Part shown: in pieces, positions 1-8,522 of the stretch | How the letters are laid out: every line of letters begins with the position of its first letter | Numbering within the stretch: the first letter of the stretch is position 1 | Assembly: GCA_038532285.1 (NCBI GenBank) | Contig: JBCBAV010000001.1 | Location: forward strand, 14,352-78,351 | Source: Tateyamaria sp038532285 | Lineage (GTDB): Bacteria; Pseudomonadota; Alphaproteobacteria; Rhodobacterales; Rhodobacteraceae | Length of the DNA stretch: 64,000 bases | Direction of reading: 5' to 3' | Translations under genes and position numbers: made by a program | The notes under the pieces: model-generated | Told to the model about the DNA's origin: nothing | Database searches by the model: none | Seen by the model: the letters and a program-made list of their open reading frames with translations, nothing else

Positions 1-219
1 GAGGTGCACGAACCGGGCTTGCGCCACGATGTTGGCAAAGATGCTGGCCCCGGTCGCCTGAGCCAGCACACCCGGCACCTTGGACGCGATGTACAGCTGG
101 AAAACCGACCAAACGATGCAGGTGCCGATGATCAGATTGGCCTGCCATGCGGCCGCAGGCGCGCGGGCACCGGTGTCGGCTTCGGCAACGAGATCGTCTG
201 CGGTTGTCTCTTGTGTCAT
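1..219 (-). CDS. TRAP transporter permease, N-terminal part only (runs off the window)
   Basis: The first 73 codons of a protein that continues beyond the left edge, starting at ATG 219. After a polar 25-residue leader there is a hydrophobic segment (NLIIGTCIVWSVFQLYIAS), then VPGVLAQ and, at the edge, ARFVHL. This arrangement matches the start of fused DctQ-DctM (4TM/12TM) TRAP permeases, where the first membrane helix is followed by an ARxxHLAFA motif. Such permeases import organic acids driven by an ion gradient, using a separate periplasmic binding protein. It is divergent from the PHP gene. The rest of the protein is not visible, so the family call rests on one short segment. Confidence 0.6.
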   Translation of the reverse strand, partial: MTQETTADDLVAEADTGARAPAAAWQANLIIGTCIVWSVFQLYIASKVPGVLAQATGASIFANIVAQARFVHL

Positions 220-367
220 GTGTCCCTCGCGCTTTTCGTCAACGCTGCGCGTAAGGGCGCAGTGAGGCAAGGGAAAAATCGCGCAGGGCGGGATATGGTG
301 ATGTGCGCGTTGCTTTGTCAGGCAGGCTGGGGAAAGGTGCGGCGCAGACGTCAGGAAAGACCGCGCA

Positions 368-1294
368 ATGATCCGTGATCCCGCCTTTTCCGCCCAGGGC
401 CGCTTTTGGCGCGGCAACCTGCACACCCATTCCACGCGGTCCGATGGCGTGGTCGAACCGGCGGAGGTGTGTCGCCGGTACAAGGCGCAAGGCTATGATT
501 TCATTGCTTTGACGGATCACTTCATGGGCGAGTTCGGCTATCCCATCGTCGACACGGAGCCCTACCGGTATGCGTCGTTCACCACCATTCTGGGGGCCGA
601 ATTGCATTCGGGCGCCATGGAAAACGGCGAGCTGTGGCACATCCTCGCCGTGGGGTTGCCGCCGGATTTCGCGCCGTCCCACACGCCCGAACGCAAACCG
701 GTACCGGGGCAGGAGAGCGGGCCGGAGATCGCACAGCGGGCGCGGGACGCCGGGGCCTATGTCGCGGTGGCGCATCCGGAATGGAGCGGTATGAGCCTTG
801 ACGATGCGCGGTCGATCACCGCAGCACACGCCATCGAGATCTACAATCACGGCTGCCACGTCGCCGCAGACCGGGCGCACGGGTTCTGGCACCTCGACCG
901 CTTGCTGGAAGAGGGACGGCGCCTAACCCTGTGCGCAACAGACGACGCGCATTTCTACGAACCGGATCACTTTGGCGGCTGGACAATGGTCAAGGCCGTC
1001 GAAAACACGCCCGAAGCCCTGCTCGACAGTCTAAAAAGCGGACTGAGCTATGCCACCACAGGCCCCGCCATCCACGATGTGGTGTGGGAAGATGACACCG
1101 TCACGGTCGAATGCAGCGCCGCGGTGACCATCATGGCGCAGGGACAGGGATCGGCAGCAGTGGGACACCACGGCGAGAGCATGACCCGCGCCACCGTTGC
1201 ACTGAGCCGCGTGGCAGACAGCCCATGGCGGCGGGTGACCGTGGTTGATGCCGCGGGCAAGCGCGCGTGGTCGAACCCGATCTGGATGGCTTAG
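368..1294 (+). CDS. PHP-domain metal-dependent phosphoesterase
   Basis: A 308-residue protein of the polymerase and histidinol phosphatase (PHP) superfamily. The N-terminal HTH metal motif is at residues 19-21 (NLHTHS), followed by TDH at about 49-51, AHPEW near 138 and a DDAHF motif near 193. This is the usual ordered set of His/Asp ligands for a di- or trinuclear metal site. The last 70 residues look like a small beta-rich extension, as in CehA/McbA-type members. The start at 368 has AGGAAAG about 9 bases upstream. Its stop overlaps the stop of the convergent helicase gene by four bases. The substrate cannot be told from sequence. Confidence 0.8.
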   Translation: MIRDPAFSAQGRFWRGNLHTHSTRSDGVVEPAEVCRRYKAQGYDFIALTDHFMGEFGYPIVDTEPYRYASFTTILGAELHSGAMENGELWHILAVGLPPDFAPSHTPERKPVPGQESGPEIAQRARDAGAYVAVAHPEWSGMSLDDARSITAAHAIEIYNHGCHVAADRAHGFWHLDRLLEEGRRLTLCATDDAHFYEPDHFGGWTMVKAVENTPEALLDSLKSGLSYATTGPAIHDVVWEDDTVTVECSAAVTIMAQGQGSAAVGHHGESMTRATVALSRVADSPWRRVTVVDAAGKRAWSNPIWMA

Positions 1295-2691
1295 CGGCGC
1301 TCTTCAAAGCTCTTTTCGATGAAGGTCGGCGTGTGATCGCCGAGGCCCACCACATTGTTCGGTCCGCCGTCATCGCGCCCACGTCCACGTCCGCGACCAC
1401 CGCGACTGCGTGACCGGGGTTCCGGCTTGGCCTCTTCCGCGGGCTTTGCCGCGTCATCGGCCTTTTGCTGGGGCTTTTCGGACTTCGGCTTGCGCTCTCT
1501 CTTCGGCGGCTTGGTGTCATCCGCGTCATCGTTGGGCGCGGATTTCACCGGGCTGTCGAGGCGCGGAATTTCCTTCTGGATCAGCTTTTCAACGGCATCG
1601 AACTGCTTTTCATCGCGGGGAATGCAGATGCTGATCGCCTTGCCCGCGCGCCCCGCGCGACCCGTGCGGCCGATGCGGTGCACGTAATCCTCAGGGTGGC
1701 CCGGGATGTCAAAGTTGAACACGTGGCTCACCGACGGCACATCAAGGCCGCGGGCGGCGACATCCGAGGCCACCAGAATGCGCAACTCGCCATTGCGGAA
1801 TTGATCCAGCGTGCGGGTGCGCTGTGACTGGTCCAGATCGCCATGGATCGGGGCGGCATCGTATTTGTACTTTTTCAGTGACTTTGCGACGATATCCACA
1901 TCCGTCTTGCGATTGCAGAAGATGATCGCGTTGGTCAGAGCCTCACCCTCACCGTCGATCAGGGACCGCAGCACGCTGCGTTTTTCGGATGCCTCGCGAT
2001 CGCGGCGCGAGCCTTTGAACATGACGACGCCCTGTTCGATCGTCTCGGACGCGGTCGCCTGCCGCGCAACCTCGATCCGGGCCGGATTGCTCAGGAACGT
2101 GTTGGTGATCCGTTCGATCTCGGGCGCCATTGTGGCCGAGAAAAACAGCGTCTGGCGGGTGAACGGCGTGAGGCCAAAGATGCGTTCGATGTCGGGGATG
2201 AAGCCCATGTCGAGCATGCGGTCCGCTTCGTCCACCACCATCACCTTGACGTCCGACAGGATCAGCTTGCCGCGCTCAAAGTGGTCGAGCAGACGACCCG
2301 GTGTCGCAATCAGCACGTCAACGCCCTTGTCGATGGCTGCGTCCTGTTCCTTGAAACTGACGCCACCGATCAGCAGCGCCTTGGTCAGCTTCACATGTTT
2401 GGAATAGGTGTCGAAGTTTTCGGCCACCTGGGCGGCCAGTTCGCGTGTGGGGCACAGCACGAGACTGCGGGGCATGCGCGCCCGGGCGCGCCCACGGGCC
2501 AGCGCCGTGATCATCGGCAACGTAAAACTGGCAGTTTTACCGGTGCCGGTCTGCGCGATGCCCAGAACATCACGTCCTGCCAGTGCTTCGGGAATAGCGC
2601 CCGCCTGAATGGGGGTTGGGGTGTCGTATCCGGCCTCTTCAATGGCCTTGAGAACTTTGGGATTGAGATCCAGATCGCTGAATTTTGTCAT
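1291..2691 (-). CDS. rhlE: DEAD-box ATP-dependent RNA helicase, RhlE type
   Basis: A 466-residue DEAD-box helicase. The motifs are in order: Q-motif region TPTPIQ (24-29), Walker A AQTGTGKT (46-53), PTREL, TPGRLL, DEAD near 154, SAT near 185, and HRIGRTGRAGR near 341 in the second RecA domain. The C-terminal 90 residues are rich in Lys, Glu and Pro and end in an Arg-Gly tract, the kind of basic tail that binds RNA in RhlE proteins. It is expected to unwind RNA during ribosome assembly or mRNA decay. It is a single gene, convergent with the PHP gene. Upstream lie 123 bases before the glycosyltransferase gene. Confidence 0.92.
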   Translation of the reverse strand: MTKFSDLDLNPKVLKAIEEAGYDTPTPIQAGAIPEALAGRDVLGIAQTGTGKTASFTLPMITALARGRARARMPRSLVLCPTRELAAQVAENFDTYSKHVKLTKALLIGGVSFKEQDAAIDKGVDVLIATPGRLLDHFERGKLILSDVKVMVVDEADRMLDMGFIPDIERIFGLTPFTRQTLFFSATMAPEIERITNTFLSNPARIEVARQATASETIEQGVVMFKGSRRDREASEKRSVLRSLIDGEGEALTNAIIFCNRKTDVDIVAKSLKKYKYDAAPIHGDLDQSQRTRTLDQFRNGELRILVASDVAARGLDVPSVSHVFNFDIPGHPEDYVHRIGRTGRAGRAGKAISICIPRDEKQFDAVEKLIQKEIPRLDSPVKSAPNDDADDTKPPKRERKPKSEKPQQKADDAAKPAEEAKPEPRSRSRGGRGRGRGRDDGGPNNVVGLGDHTPTFIEKSFEERR

Positions 2692-2814
2692 GTACGTCCG
2701 TGGGTTGCGGACGCATCTTTGGCCCGCCGTGTCAATATGTGCTGGCCCGGCTGGCCCTGGGGGGCAATACCTGCCCCGACACTGCGGCGCTGATAGCAGG
2801 TGCGGCGACCCCCG

Positions 2815-3750
2815 TCAAACTGGTGAATAATCGGGGAAATGTCGCGACAGCGGCGCGTCTGTATCGAGTGGAATCAGGCGGAGGAGGCCGTGCTCTTGCA
2901 GCGTGCTGCGTAATGCGGCGCTGTCGCCGATCACCTCATCAAAAAAGGCGCGCAATCCACGCTCGCCCGCGTCTGTATAGATGCCGGTCAGCAGGTCGTG
3001 AAGGCGCACGCCATGCTCGCCGCGGGCGGGTTTTATGTCGGGCCGATAGGAACCGCTTTGCAGCCGGAACTCGAACGCGGCGCGCCATGCATCCCAGGAT
3101 GCGGCATGAACATGGGCCACGTCGCAGTCCGGCATCTCGGTGCCATCGCCCAGCGTTTCGCCATGTTGAAAGGCGTTGTGAATGCGCAATTCGATGTCGG
3201 GCAAACCGGTGCGCAAAAAGATCTTTCCGGCCACGTGGCTCATGAACCCGCCGCGCAGGTGGCGGCCAAAAGTCGGGTATAGGGTTTCGACCAACCGTTG
3301 GCGGTTTGGGCCGGGGGAAATGAACGCCTTGAAGGCTGTACCGTCGCCGCCTGCCAAGGCTTCCGTCGGGCGGCAGCGCAGGTATTGCGTGGTGGAAGGC
3401 GCCGCAGACAGACGTTTATCCAACCGCTGCTGCGGAACGAGGAATTCGTCAACGTCCATGTGGATCAGCCAATCCACATCCGCGCTGCGACAATAGGCTT
3501 GGGTGGCGTTCACGCTCTGGCGCACCTGGTGCTTTTTCGGGCGCGGCCCGCCCAGCTTGCGCCAATGCGCATCATCACAGACACGCACGCGGATTTTCGG
3601 ATGCGCCTTGAGTGCGCGATAGGCGTCCGCGTTACCGTTATCGAGGAAAATGTGCACCCGGTGTGCCCCCAGTTCCAGATGGTAGGCGGCAAACCTCAGG
3701 ATCTGTTCAGCAGGTGCAAGGATCGTGGACGCAATGCCCCAAGTGGTCAC
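2815..3750 (-). CDS. Glycosyltransferase family 2-like protein (IDVDEF type), copy 2 of tandem pair
   Basis: A 311-residue cytoplasmic protein of the family 2 glycosyltransferase-like group (PF13704 type) common in Rhodobacteraceae. The N-terminus has the nucleotide-sugar fold start (WGIASTILAPAEQILRFAAYHLELGA) broken by typical GA(H)R, and the metal-binding core is DWLIHMDVDEFLVP near residues 95-108. It starts with GTG at 3750, and that GTG overlaps the upstream gene's TGA (GTGA), so translation is very likely coupled. It is clearly paralogous to the gene upstream. No membrane segment is seen. The acceptor and donor sugars are unknown. Confidence 0.75.
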   Translation of the reverse strand: MTTWGIASTILAPAEQILRFAAYHLELGAHRVHIFLDNGNADAYRALKAHPKIRVRVCDDAHWRKLGGPRPKKHQVRQSVNATQAYCRSADVDWLIHMDVDEFLVPQQRLDKRLSAAPSTTQYLRCRPTEALAGGDGTAFKAFISPGPNRQRLVETLYPTFGRHLRGGFMSHVAGKIFLRTGLPDIELRIHNAFQHGETLGDGTEMPDCDVAHVHAASWDAWRAAFEFRLQSGSYRPDIKPARGEHGVRLHDLLTGIYTDAGERGLRAFFDEVIGDSAALRSTLQEHGLLRLIPLDTDAPLSRHFPDYSPV

Positions 3751-4679
3751 GTGAGCCTACCCATCTCTCCGAAGTGCCGCGCCACCTTGGCGTCGAGGTC
3801 GAGCGTTTCGCTGCGCAGTTTTCCATGTTGACGCAGAAGATCAAGCCGTTTGGCCGTGGGCGCGCTGAGCTCTTCGAAAAAGGCGCGCAACGCGTCATCG
3901 CCCTCGGCCATCAGTGCGCGGATCAGATGCCCCTTCTTGTTCGGCGTGCCGTGACGATCATGGTAGCTGCCTTTGTCCAGCCGGTACGCCATGTGGCGCA
4001 GGAATGTCTCGTAATCCGGTGCGTGGGCGTGACCCAGTTCGAAACCCTGGAGCTCGATCCCGCTTTGCAAGGCTTCGCCGCGGTGGCGCAGCGCGTGAAT
4101 GCCCAACTTAACGCCATCAAGCCCGACCCGGGCAAAACACTTGGGTGACTTTGTCCCGATAAAACCACCCGATGCGTAAGCGCCGAATTCGGGAAAGATG
4201 ACGCGTCGCAGCTGTTTCTTCGTCATGCGTTTGAAATGATACGGGTCGCCGTTGCATGCCATCATCTCGACCGGCGGGATATTGATGTGGGTAACATCGC
4301 CGGGCGCGGTTGCAAGCAGATCAGGGATCCGGCGCGGCGGCAAAAGGAATTCATCGACATCAATGTGCGCCAACCAATCCAGCCGTGTGCTGCGATACAC
4401 GCGCGAGGCATTGTAAAGCTGGCGCATCTGATGCGTGGCTGTCGTACGCTCTGTGCGCCCCTCCCAATACGCCGCGTCACATTGCACGAACCGCACGCGC
4501 GCATGGGCAAGCGTCTGCGCAATCTTCGGGTCTGGCACGTCGAGATGCACCACGATCCGGTGCGCGCCAAGGTCGAGATGATAGGCGAGAAAGCGGGCGA
4601 TCTGATCCACCGGTGCCTTGACCGTCGACACGATGCCCCAGCGCAGTCTCAAAGGGTCCGTTTCGACCGGCTGAGGCAC
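3747..4679 (-). CDS. Glycosyltransferase family 2-like protein (IDVDEF type), copy 1 of tandem pair
   Basis: A 310-residue protein with the same layout as its downstream neighbour: WGIVSTVKAPVDQIARFLAY at the start and DWLAHIDVDEFLLPP near residue 105, the DxD that would bind metal and nucleotide sugar. The likely start is GTG at 4679, only 8 bases after the prfC stop, so it is probably transcribed with prfC. There is no strong ribosome binding site, which fits translational coupling. The two copies share the motif order but have drifted considerably, which points to an old duplication. The substrate is unknown. Confidence 0.75.
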   Translation of the reverse strand: MPQPVETDPLRLRWGIVSTVKAPVDQIARFLAYHLDLGAHRIVVHLDVPDPKIAQTLAHARVRFVQCDAAYWEGRTERTTATHQMRQLYNASRVYRSTRLDWLAHIDVDEFLLPPRRIPDLLATAPGDVTHINIPPVEMMACNGDPYHFKRMTKKQLRRVIFPEFGAYASGGFIGTKSPKCFARVGLDGVKLGIHALRHRGEALQSGIELQGFELGHAHAPDYETFLRHMAYRLDKGSYHDRHGTPNKKGHLIRALMAEGDDALRAFFEELSAPTAKRLDLLRQHGKLRSETLDLDAKVARHFGEMGRLT

Positions 4680-4687
4680 TGCGACGG

Positions 4688-6298
4688 TCAGACCATCATC
4701 TCCTTGGTCGCGCTCAGCGTGACATCGGGGTAATCGCGCGCCACGCGATCAATGTCCCACTGCAGGCGGGTGAGATAGACGATGTCGCCGTCATGGTCGT
4801 GGCTGATGTGCTGCTTATTGGCGTTGGCAAAGGCCTCAACCGCGGGCTTGTCACCGCTGACCCACCTTGCGGAGGTGAATTGCGACGCCTCGAAACGCAC
4901 GGGCAGGCCATATTCCAGTTCGATCCGGCTGGCCAGCACCTCGAATTGCAACTGGCCAACAACGCCGACGACAAAGCCGGACCCGATCGAAGGTTTGAAG
5001 ACCTTGGCCGCGCCTTCTTCGGCAAATTGCATCAGCGCCTTTTCCAGGTGTTTGGCTTTCAGTGGGTCCCCGGCGCGCACGCCTTGCAACAACTCGGGCG
5101 CAAAGGATGGAATGCCTGTCACGCGCAGGGTTTCGCCTTCGGTCAGCGTGTCGCCGATGCGCAACTGGCCGTGGTTGGGAATGCCGATGATATCGCCGGC
5201 CCAGGCCTCTTCGGCCAGTTCGCGGTCCGAAGCGAGGAACATGACCGGGTTGCTGATCGCCATCGGTTTCTTGCTGCGCACGTGGGTGAGTTTCATGCCG
5301 CGTTTGAAATGGCCCGACGCCATGCGGACAAATGCGACGCGGTCGCGGTGCTTGGGGTCCATGTTGGCCTGCACCTTGAAGACGAACCCGGCGACCTTCT
5401 TTTCCTCGGGCAGGATCTGACGCGGCTCGGCCGATTGAACCTGCGGCTGTGGCCCAAACCCGGCGATCCCTTCCATCAGTTCCTTGACGCCAAACGAATT
5501 GATCGCGGAGCCGAACCAGATCGGGGTCAATGTCCCGTCAAGCAGCGCCTGAGGGTCAAGCGGGGGCAGCAATTCGCGCGCCATCTCGACCTCTTCGAGC
5601 AGTTTATCCAGCAGATGCGCAGGCACGTGCTCGGCCAGTTTCGGGTCGTCAAGGCCCGCGATCTCGATGCTTTCGGCGACCTTGTTGCGGTCGGCGCGGT
5701 CCATCAGTTCCAGCCTGTCGCGCAGGATATCGTAACAGCCGATAAAGTCGCGCCCCATGCCGATGGGCCACGAGGCCGGTGTCACATCGATGGCCAGGTT
5801 TTCCTGGATCTCGTCGATGATCTCGAACGTGTCGCGGCTTTCGCGGTCCATCTTGTTGCAGAATGTCAGGATCGGCAGGTCGCGCAGGCGGCATACCTCG
5901 AACAGCTTTTGGGTCTGGCTTTCCACACCCTTGGCACCGTCGATCACCATGATCGCGGCATCCACGGCTGTGAGCGTGCGATAGGTGTCCTCGGAAAAGT
6001 CGCTGTGGCCGGGGGTGTCGACAAGGTTGAACCGGAAACTACCGCCGGCGCCGGCGAAATCGAACGACATGGCCGAGGCCGACACGGAAATCCCGCGGTC
6101 CTTCTCCATCGCCATGAAATCCGAACGCGTGCGCCGCGCCTCGCCCTTGGCGCGGACCTGTCCGGCCATCTGGATCGCGCCGCCGAACAGCAGGAATTTC
6201 TCGGTCAGTGTCGTTTTGCCCGCATCCGGGTGCGAGATGATCGCAAAAGTGCGGCGGCGGGCGATTTCGGGTGGCAGTTCGGGGCGGTTATCCAACAT
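4688..6298 (-). CDS. prfC: Peptide chain release factor 3
   Basis: A 536-residue translational GTPase that removes RF1/RF2 from the ribosome after termination. The G1 loop is SHPDAGKTT (residues 22-30), G3 is DTPGHSDF near 98, and G4 is NKMDRE near 154. The length matches RF3 (about 530), and the RF3-specific C-terminal half is present, including the GVVGQLQFEVL segment. The start at 6298 is the only one preserving the N-terminal RF3 leader (ARRRTFAIISHPDAGKT). It is followed after 8 bases by the tandem glycosyltransferases. Confidence 0.95.
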   Translation of the reverse strand: MLDNRPELPPEIARRRTFAIISHPDAGKTTLTEKFLLFGGAIQMAGQVRAKGEARRTRSDFMAMEKDRGISVSASAMSFDFAGAGGSFRFNLVDTPGHSDFSEDTYRTLTAVDAAIMVIDGAKGVESQTQKLFEVCRLRDLPILTFCNKMDRESRDTFEIIDEIQENLAIDVTPASWPIGMGRDFIGCYDILRDRLELMDRADRNKVAESIEIAGLDDPKLAEHVPAHLLDKLLEEVEMARELLPPLDPQALLDGTLTPIWFGSAINSFGVKELMEGIAGFGPQPQVQSAEPRQILPEEKKVAGFVFKVQANMDPKHRDRVAFVRMASGHFKRGMKLTHVRSKKPMAISNPVMFLASDRELAEEAWAGDIIGIPNHGQLRIGDTLTEGETLRVTGIPSFAPELLQGVRAGDPLKAKHLEKALMQFAEEGAAKVFKPSIGSGFVVGVVGQLQFEVLASRIELEYGLPVRFEASQFTSARWVSGDKPAVEAFANANKQHISHDHDGDIVYLTRLQWDIDRVARDYPDVTLSATKEMMV

Positions 6299-6345
6299 GC
6301 GCGCCGTATATGTCAGCCCGTTTCGGTCTGCAATTGCTCAGCGCA

Positions 6346-6756
6346 TCACCCATCTCCCAGAGCGATCGCGCTTAGGTGGGCTGTATCTACGTATTGGGTC
6401 ATCGACGCGACCTTTCCGTCGCGCATGCGCATGAAATCCACGATGTCGGTTTCTGTTTGCCGATCAGTGGGCAAGTGTCGCACGGTCAAGGTATATCGCG
6501 TGATCAACAGGTCGTCGGAGACGACAATGTTGTGGAAGACGACATTGATCCACGACCATGTGCTGGTCAGGTGCTGTGCCAAAGCTGTGAAGTCATCCGT
6601 TTTTTCGTGCCGCGCAGCAATAGAGGTCGCGCGGCACTGCCCGCTGATGCAGAACTCCGGCTGGTCGACAAAAAACTCCATGATAGCTTCTGCATCATTG
6701 CTTTTTCTGACGTCGTGAAAGCGTGCGACAAACGTTTCGGCATCCGACTGGTCCAT
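6346..6756 (-). CDS. NTF2-like (SnoaL-type) small protein
   Basis: A 136-residue protein with the cone-shaped NTF2/SnoaL pattern: an N-terminal helix (DAETFVARFHDVRKSNDAEAI split by a turn), a central WSWINVVFHN strand, and a final strand pair ending RDGKVASMTQYVD. The start at 6756 has GGGAG 8 bases upstream. A longer reading frame to 6921 would run through the divergent promoter region and is not favoured. This fold includes enzymes and ligand binders, and the function cannot be assigned. It is divergent from a second NTF2-like gene at 6937. Confidence 0.65.
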   Translation of the reverse strand: MDQSDAETFVARFHDVRKSNDAEAIMEFFVDQPEFCISGQCRATSIAARHEKTDDFTALAQHLTSTWSWINVVFHNIVVSDDLLITRYTLTVRHLPTDRQTETDIVDFMRMRDGKVASMTQYVDTAHLSAIALGDG

Positions 6757-6874
6757 GATGCTGCTCCCGTATTTGAACTGAAAAACACCGTATCTGTATT
6801 TCGCATTCTCGCCTGTGCGGCAGTACGTGATCAAGCCGCAACTGCGCGGCCTGCCCACGGTGCGCATCGAAGTA

Positions 6875-6917
6875 CTGTCAATTTCTGACAGGAGTGTTTG
6901 CGATAGTGGGCCTGTCA
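6875..6917. promoter_or_regulatory. CTGTCA dyads upstream of the NTF2-like gene
   Basis: Two overlapping inverted repeats are visible. CTGTCA (6875-6880) faces TGACAG (6886-6891) across 5 bases. CTGACAGG (6885-6892) faces CCTGTCAG (6910-6917). The shared heptamer CTGTCAG also occurs in the dyad in front of the WYL regulator at 12333-12352. This suggests an operator for a regulator of that family. It lies 20 to 60 bases before the start at 6937. Confidence 0.4.
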
Positions 6918-6936
6918 GCAAGGAAAGGAACAGACC

Positions 6937-7302
6937 ATGTCACTCAATGAAATTGCCAATCAATTGGTCGAAGGTTGCCGGGGCGGCACGCCGGAGGACA
7001 ACTTGGATGCGCTCTATGCGCCTGATGCCGTATCGGTGGAGTCGATCGATAATGGCATGGGCCGCGAAGCGTTGGGGCTGGACGCGATCAAGGGCAAGCA
7101 TGCCTGGTGGGACGCCAATTTCGAGGTGCTGGACGGTACGATCTCGGATCCGATGCTGCATGGCGATGACCGCTTTGCGGTGATCTTCGAGATGAAGGCC
7201 AAGCACAAGGAGAGCGGTGAAGTCAGCGACATGAAAGAGGTCGCGATCTATCACGTCGCCAATGACAAGATCGTGCGCGAGGAGTTCTTTTACAGCGCAT
7301 AA
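6937..7302 (+). CDS. NTF2-like (SnoaL-type) small protein
   Basis: A 121-residue SnoaL-like protein. The N-terminal helix (EIANQLVEGCRGG) leads to LDALYAPDAVSVES, the typical first strand of the fold. GLDAIKGKHAWWDANFEV follows, and it ends VAIYHVANDKIVREEFFY. The start at 6937 is preceded by AAGGAA. It is a separate subfamily from its divergent neighbour, since the two share only the fold. It is followed by a terminator and faces a Hint gene. A ligand or substrate is not deducible. Confidence 0.75.
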   Translation: MSLNEIANQLVEGCRGGTPEDNLDALYAPDAVSVESIDNGMGREALGLDAIKGKHAWWDANFEVLDGTISDPMLHGDDRFAVIFEMKAKHKESGEVSDMKEVAIYHVANDKIVREEFFYSA

Positions 7303-7323
7303 TCCAAATCACGGCGCAGGCCG

Positions 7324-7349
7324 GAACGCTCCCGCAACCGGGGGCGTTC
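7324..7349. terminator. Hairpin between convergent genes
   Basis: The stem GAACGCTCCC (7324-7333) pairs with GGGGGCGTTC (7340-7349) with one G-T pair around a 6-base loop. On the plus side it is followed by ATTTGGTT. It sits between the stop of the NTF2-like gene (7302) and the stop of the convergent Hint gene (7370), so it probably ends transcription from the left. Confidence 0.6.
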
Positions 7350-7369
7350 ATTTGGTTATGGTGGCCAAA

Positions 7370-8371
7370 TCAGCGGGCAGAGGCGCGCCGCAATACTTCG
7401 GCCACGTCGGGCCGGTCCAGCAGCGCCTCGGTCACGTCCAGTTCCGCCATACCCGATCCGGTGTGACGGTTCAGCAGCGCGCGCACCTCATCGGGCACAA
7501 CAGGTTGCGTGCGGGTGTCGATCAGCATCGACTCTGCGGCAATCCCTTCGGCATAGATGATCTGGTGGCTGTCAAACAGCAGTTCGAAATAATCGACAAA
7601 ACCACCATCCTGCACTGTGACGGTATCGCCGTTCAGAAGGTGGCGTGCCTTGATCAGCAGCTCGGACCGCCCCGCGCCCAATTTGTCCGAACGTTGGTAG
7701 ATGAACAGGCGGTGATCGCCCGACACCAACAGGTCATGGGCATTGTTCAAAGTGCCAGCTGCAATCCGGATGGGTGCAAAATCACCAGTGGCACGGACAG
7801 TCGATTGCCCGATCCAGCGCACCTCTTGCACGCCGTCATACCGGGTGAGCACCCGATCACCGACCCGCAGGTCTTCTATTGGGGTCTGCGCGCCCGAAGC
7901 CATGGTGATATGCGTGCCACGGGTAAATCGCGCGCTGGCAAGGTGTGCGAATTTCGCGGCGGCACCTTTGGCATCTATTCCCACCAAGGCATAAGGTATG
8001 CGCGGCAAAAGCTGTGCGAGCGGCAACAGATATACCTGATCCACATGCCCGGCGTCATCCACCTGCACGAGAACCAGCGCGTCAATCACAACACCGTCCG
8101 GCGGCATCAGTGTGATCGCGCAATCGAGGTGGATATCTGCCCCGGGTGTGCCAACCGCGCTGTTGCCGGCGACCGACATGCGCCCGGCCTGACTGATCCG
8201 TATCGTCAGACGCGTTGGCGTTGCGGCGTAGGTGAGCGTATAGACATCGTCCAGCATCAGATCGTCGCCAAATGCGAGCGCATCGCCGAGGTTGGCGCCG
8301 TCCGACACCACAAATGCGTCACCCGGATAGACGGGCAGGCTTTGACTGGGGCCAGAGGCGGGTTTGCTCAT
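7370..8371 (-). CDS. Hint-domain protein lacking the usual cysteine
   Basis: A 333-residue protein. The C-terminal half carries the hedgehog/intein (Hint) pattern common in Rhodobacteraceae: RGTHITMASGAQTPIEDLRVGDRV split by turns near residues 175-198, VRWIGQSTV, DLLVSGDHRLF near 240, and DSHQIIYAEGIAAESM near 295. Active Hint domains begin with Cys (CFxxGT). Here the corresponding text is ARFTRGT, with Arg in place of Cys. The N-terminal 160 residues are beta-rich without a clear signal peptide. It is a single gene, and self-processing seems unlikely from the missing residue. Confidence 0.75.
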   Translation of the reverse strand: MSKPASGPSQSLPVYPGDAFVVSDGANLGDALAFGDDLMLDDVYTLTYAATPTRLTIRISQAGRMSVAGNSAVGTPGADIHLDCAITLMPPDGVVIDALVLVQVDDAGHVDQVYLLPLAQLLPRIPYALVGIDAKGAAAKFAHLASARFTRGTHITMASGAQTPIEDLRVGDRVLTRYDGVQEVRWIGQSTVRATGDFAPIRIAAGTLNNAHDLLVSGDHRLFIYQRSDKLGAGRSELLIKARHLLNGDTVTVQDGGFVDYFELLFDSHQIIYAEGIAAESMLIDTRTQPVVPDEVRALLNRHTGSGMAELDVTEALLDRPDVAEVLRRASAR

Positions 8372-8522
8372 GATCTGCTTCTTGCTGTGCTTGGGTCTCC
8401 AGTAGATAAGAAATGTGTCACCGTTCGGTCAACGGTCCGGCGATTTGCTGGCGCTTTTGCTGGTCACCGCCGGACCCGCAGGCTAGGTGTCGCGCGTCGG
8501 AAAAGAAGGAAAGGGCAGCGCC

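Noticed and set aside
4793..6718. Long plus-strand frame (641 codons) antisense to prfC
   Set aside because: It is the mirror of a highly conserved GTPase in GC-rich DNA; it has no family-like segments and no ribosome binding site.
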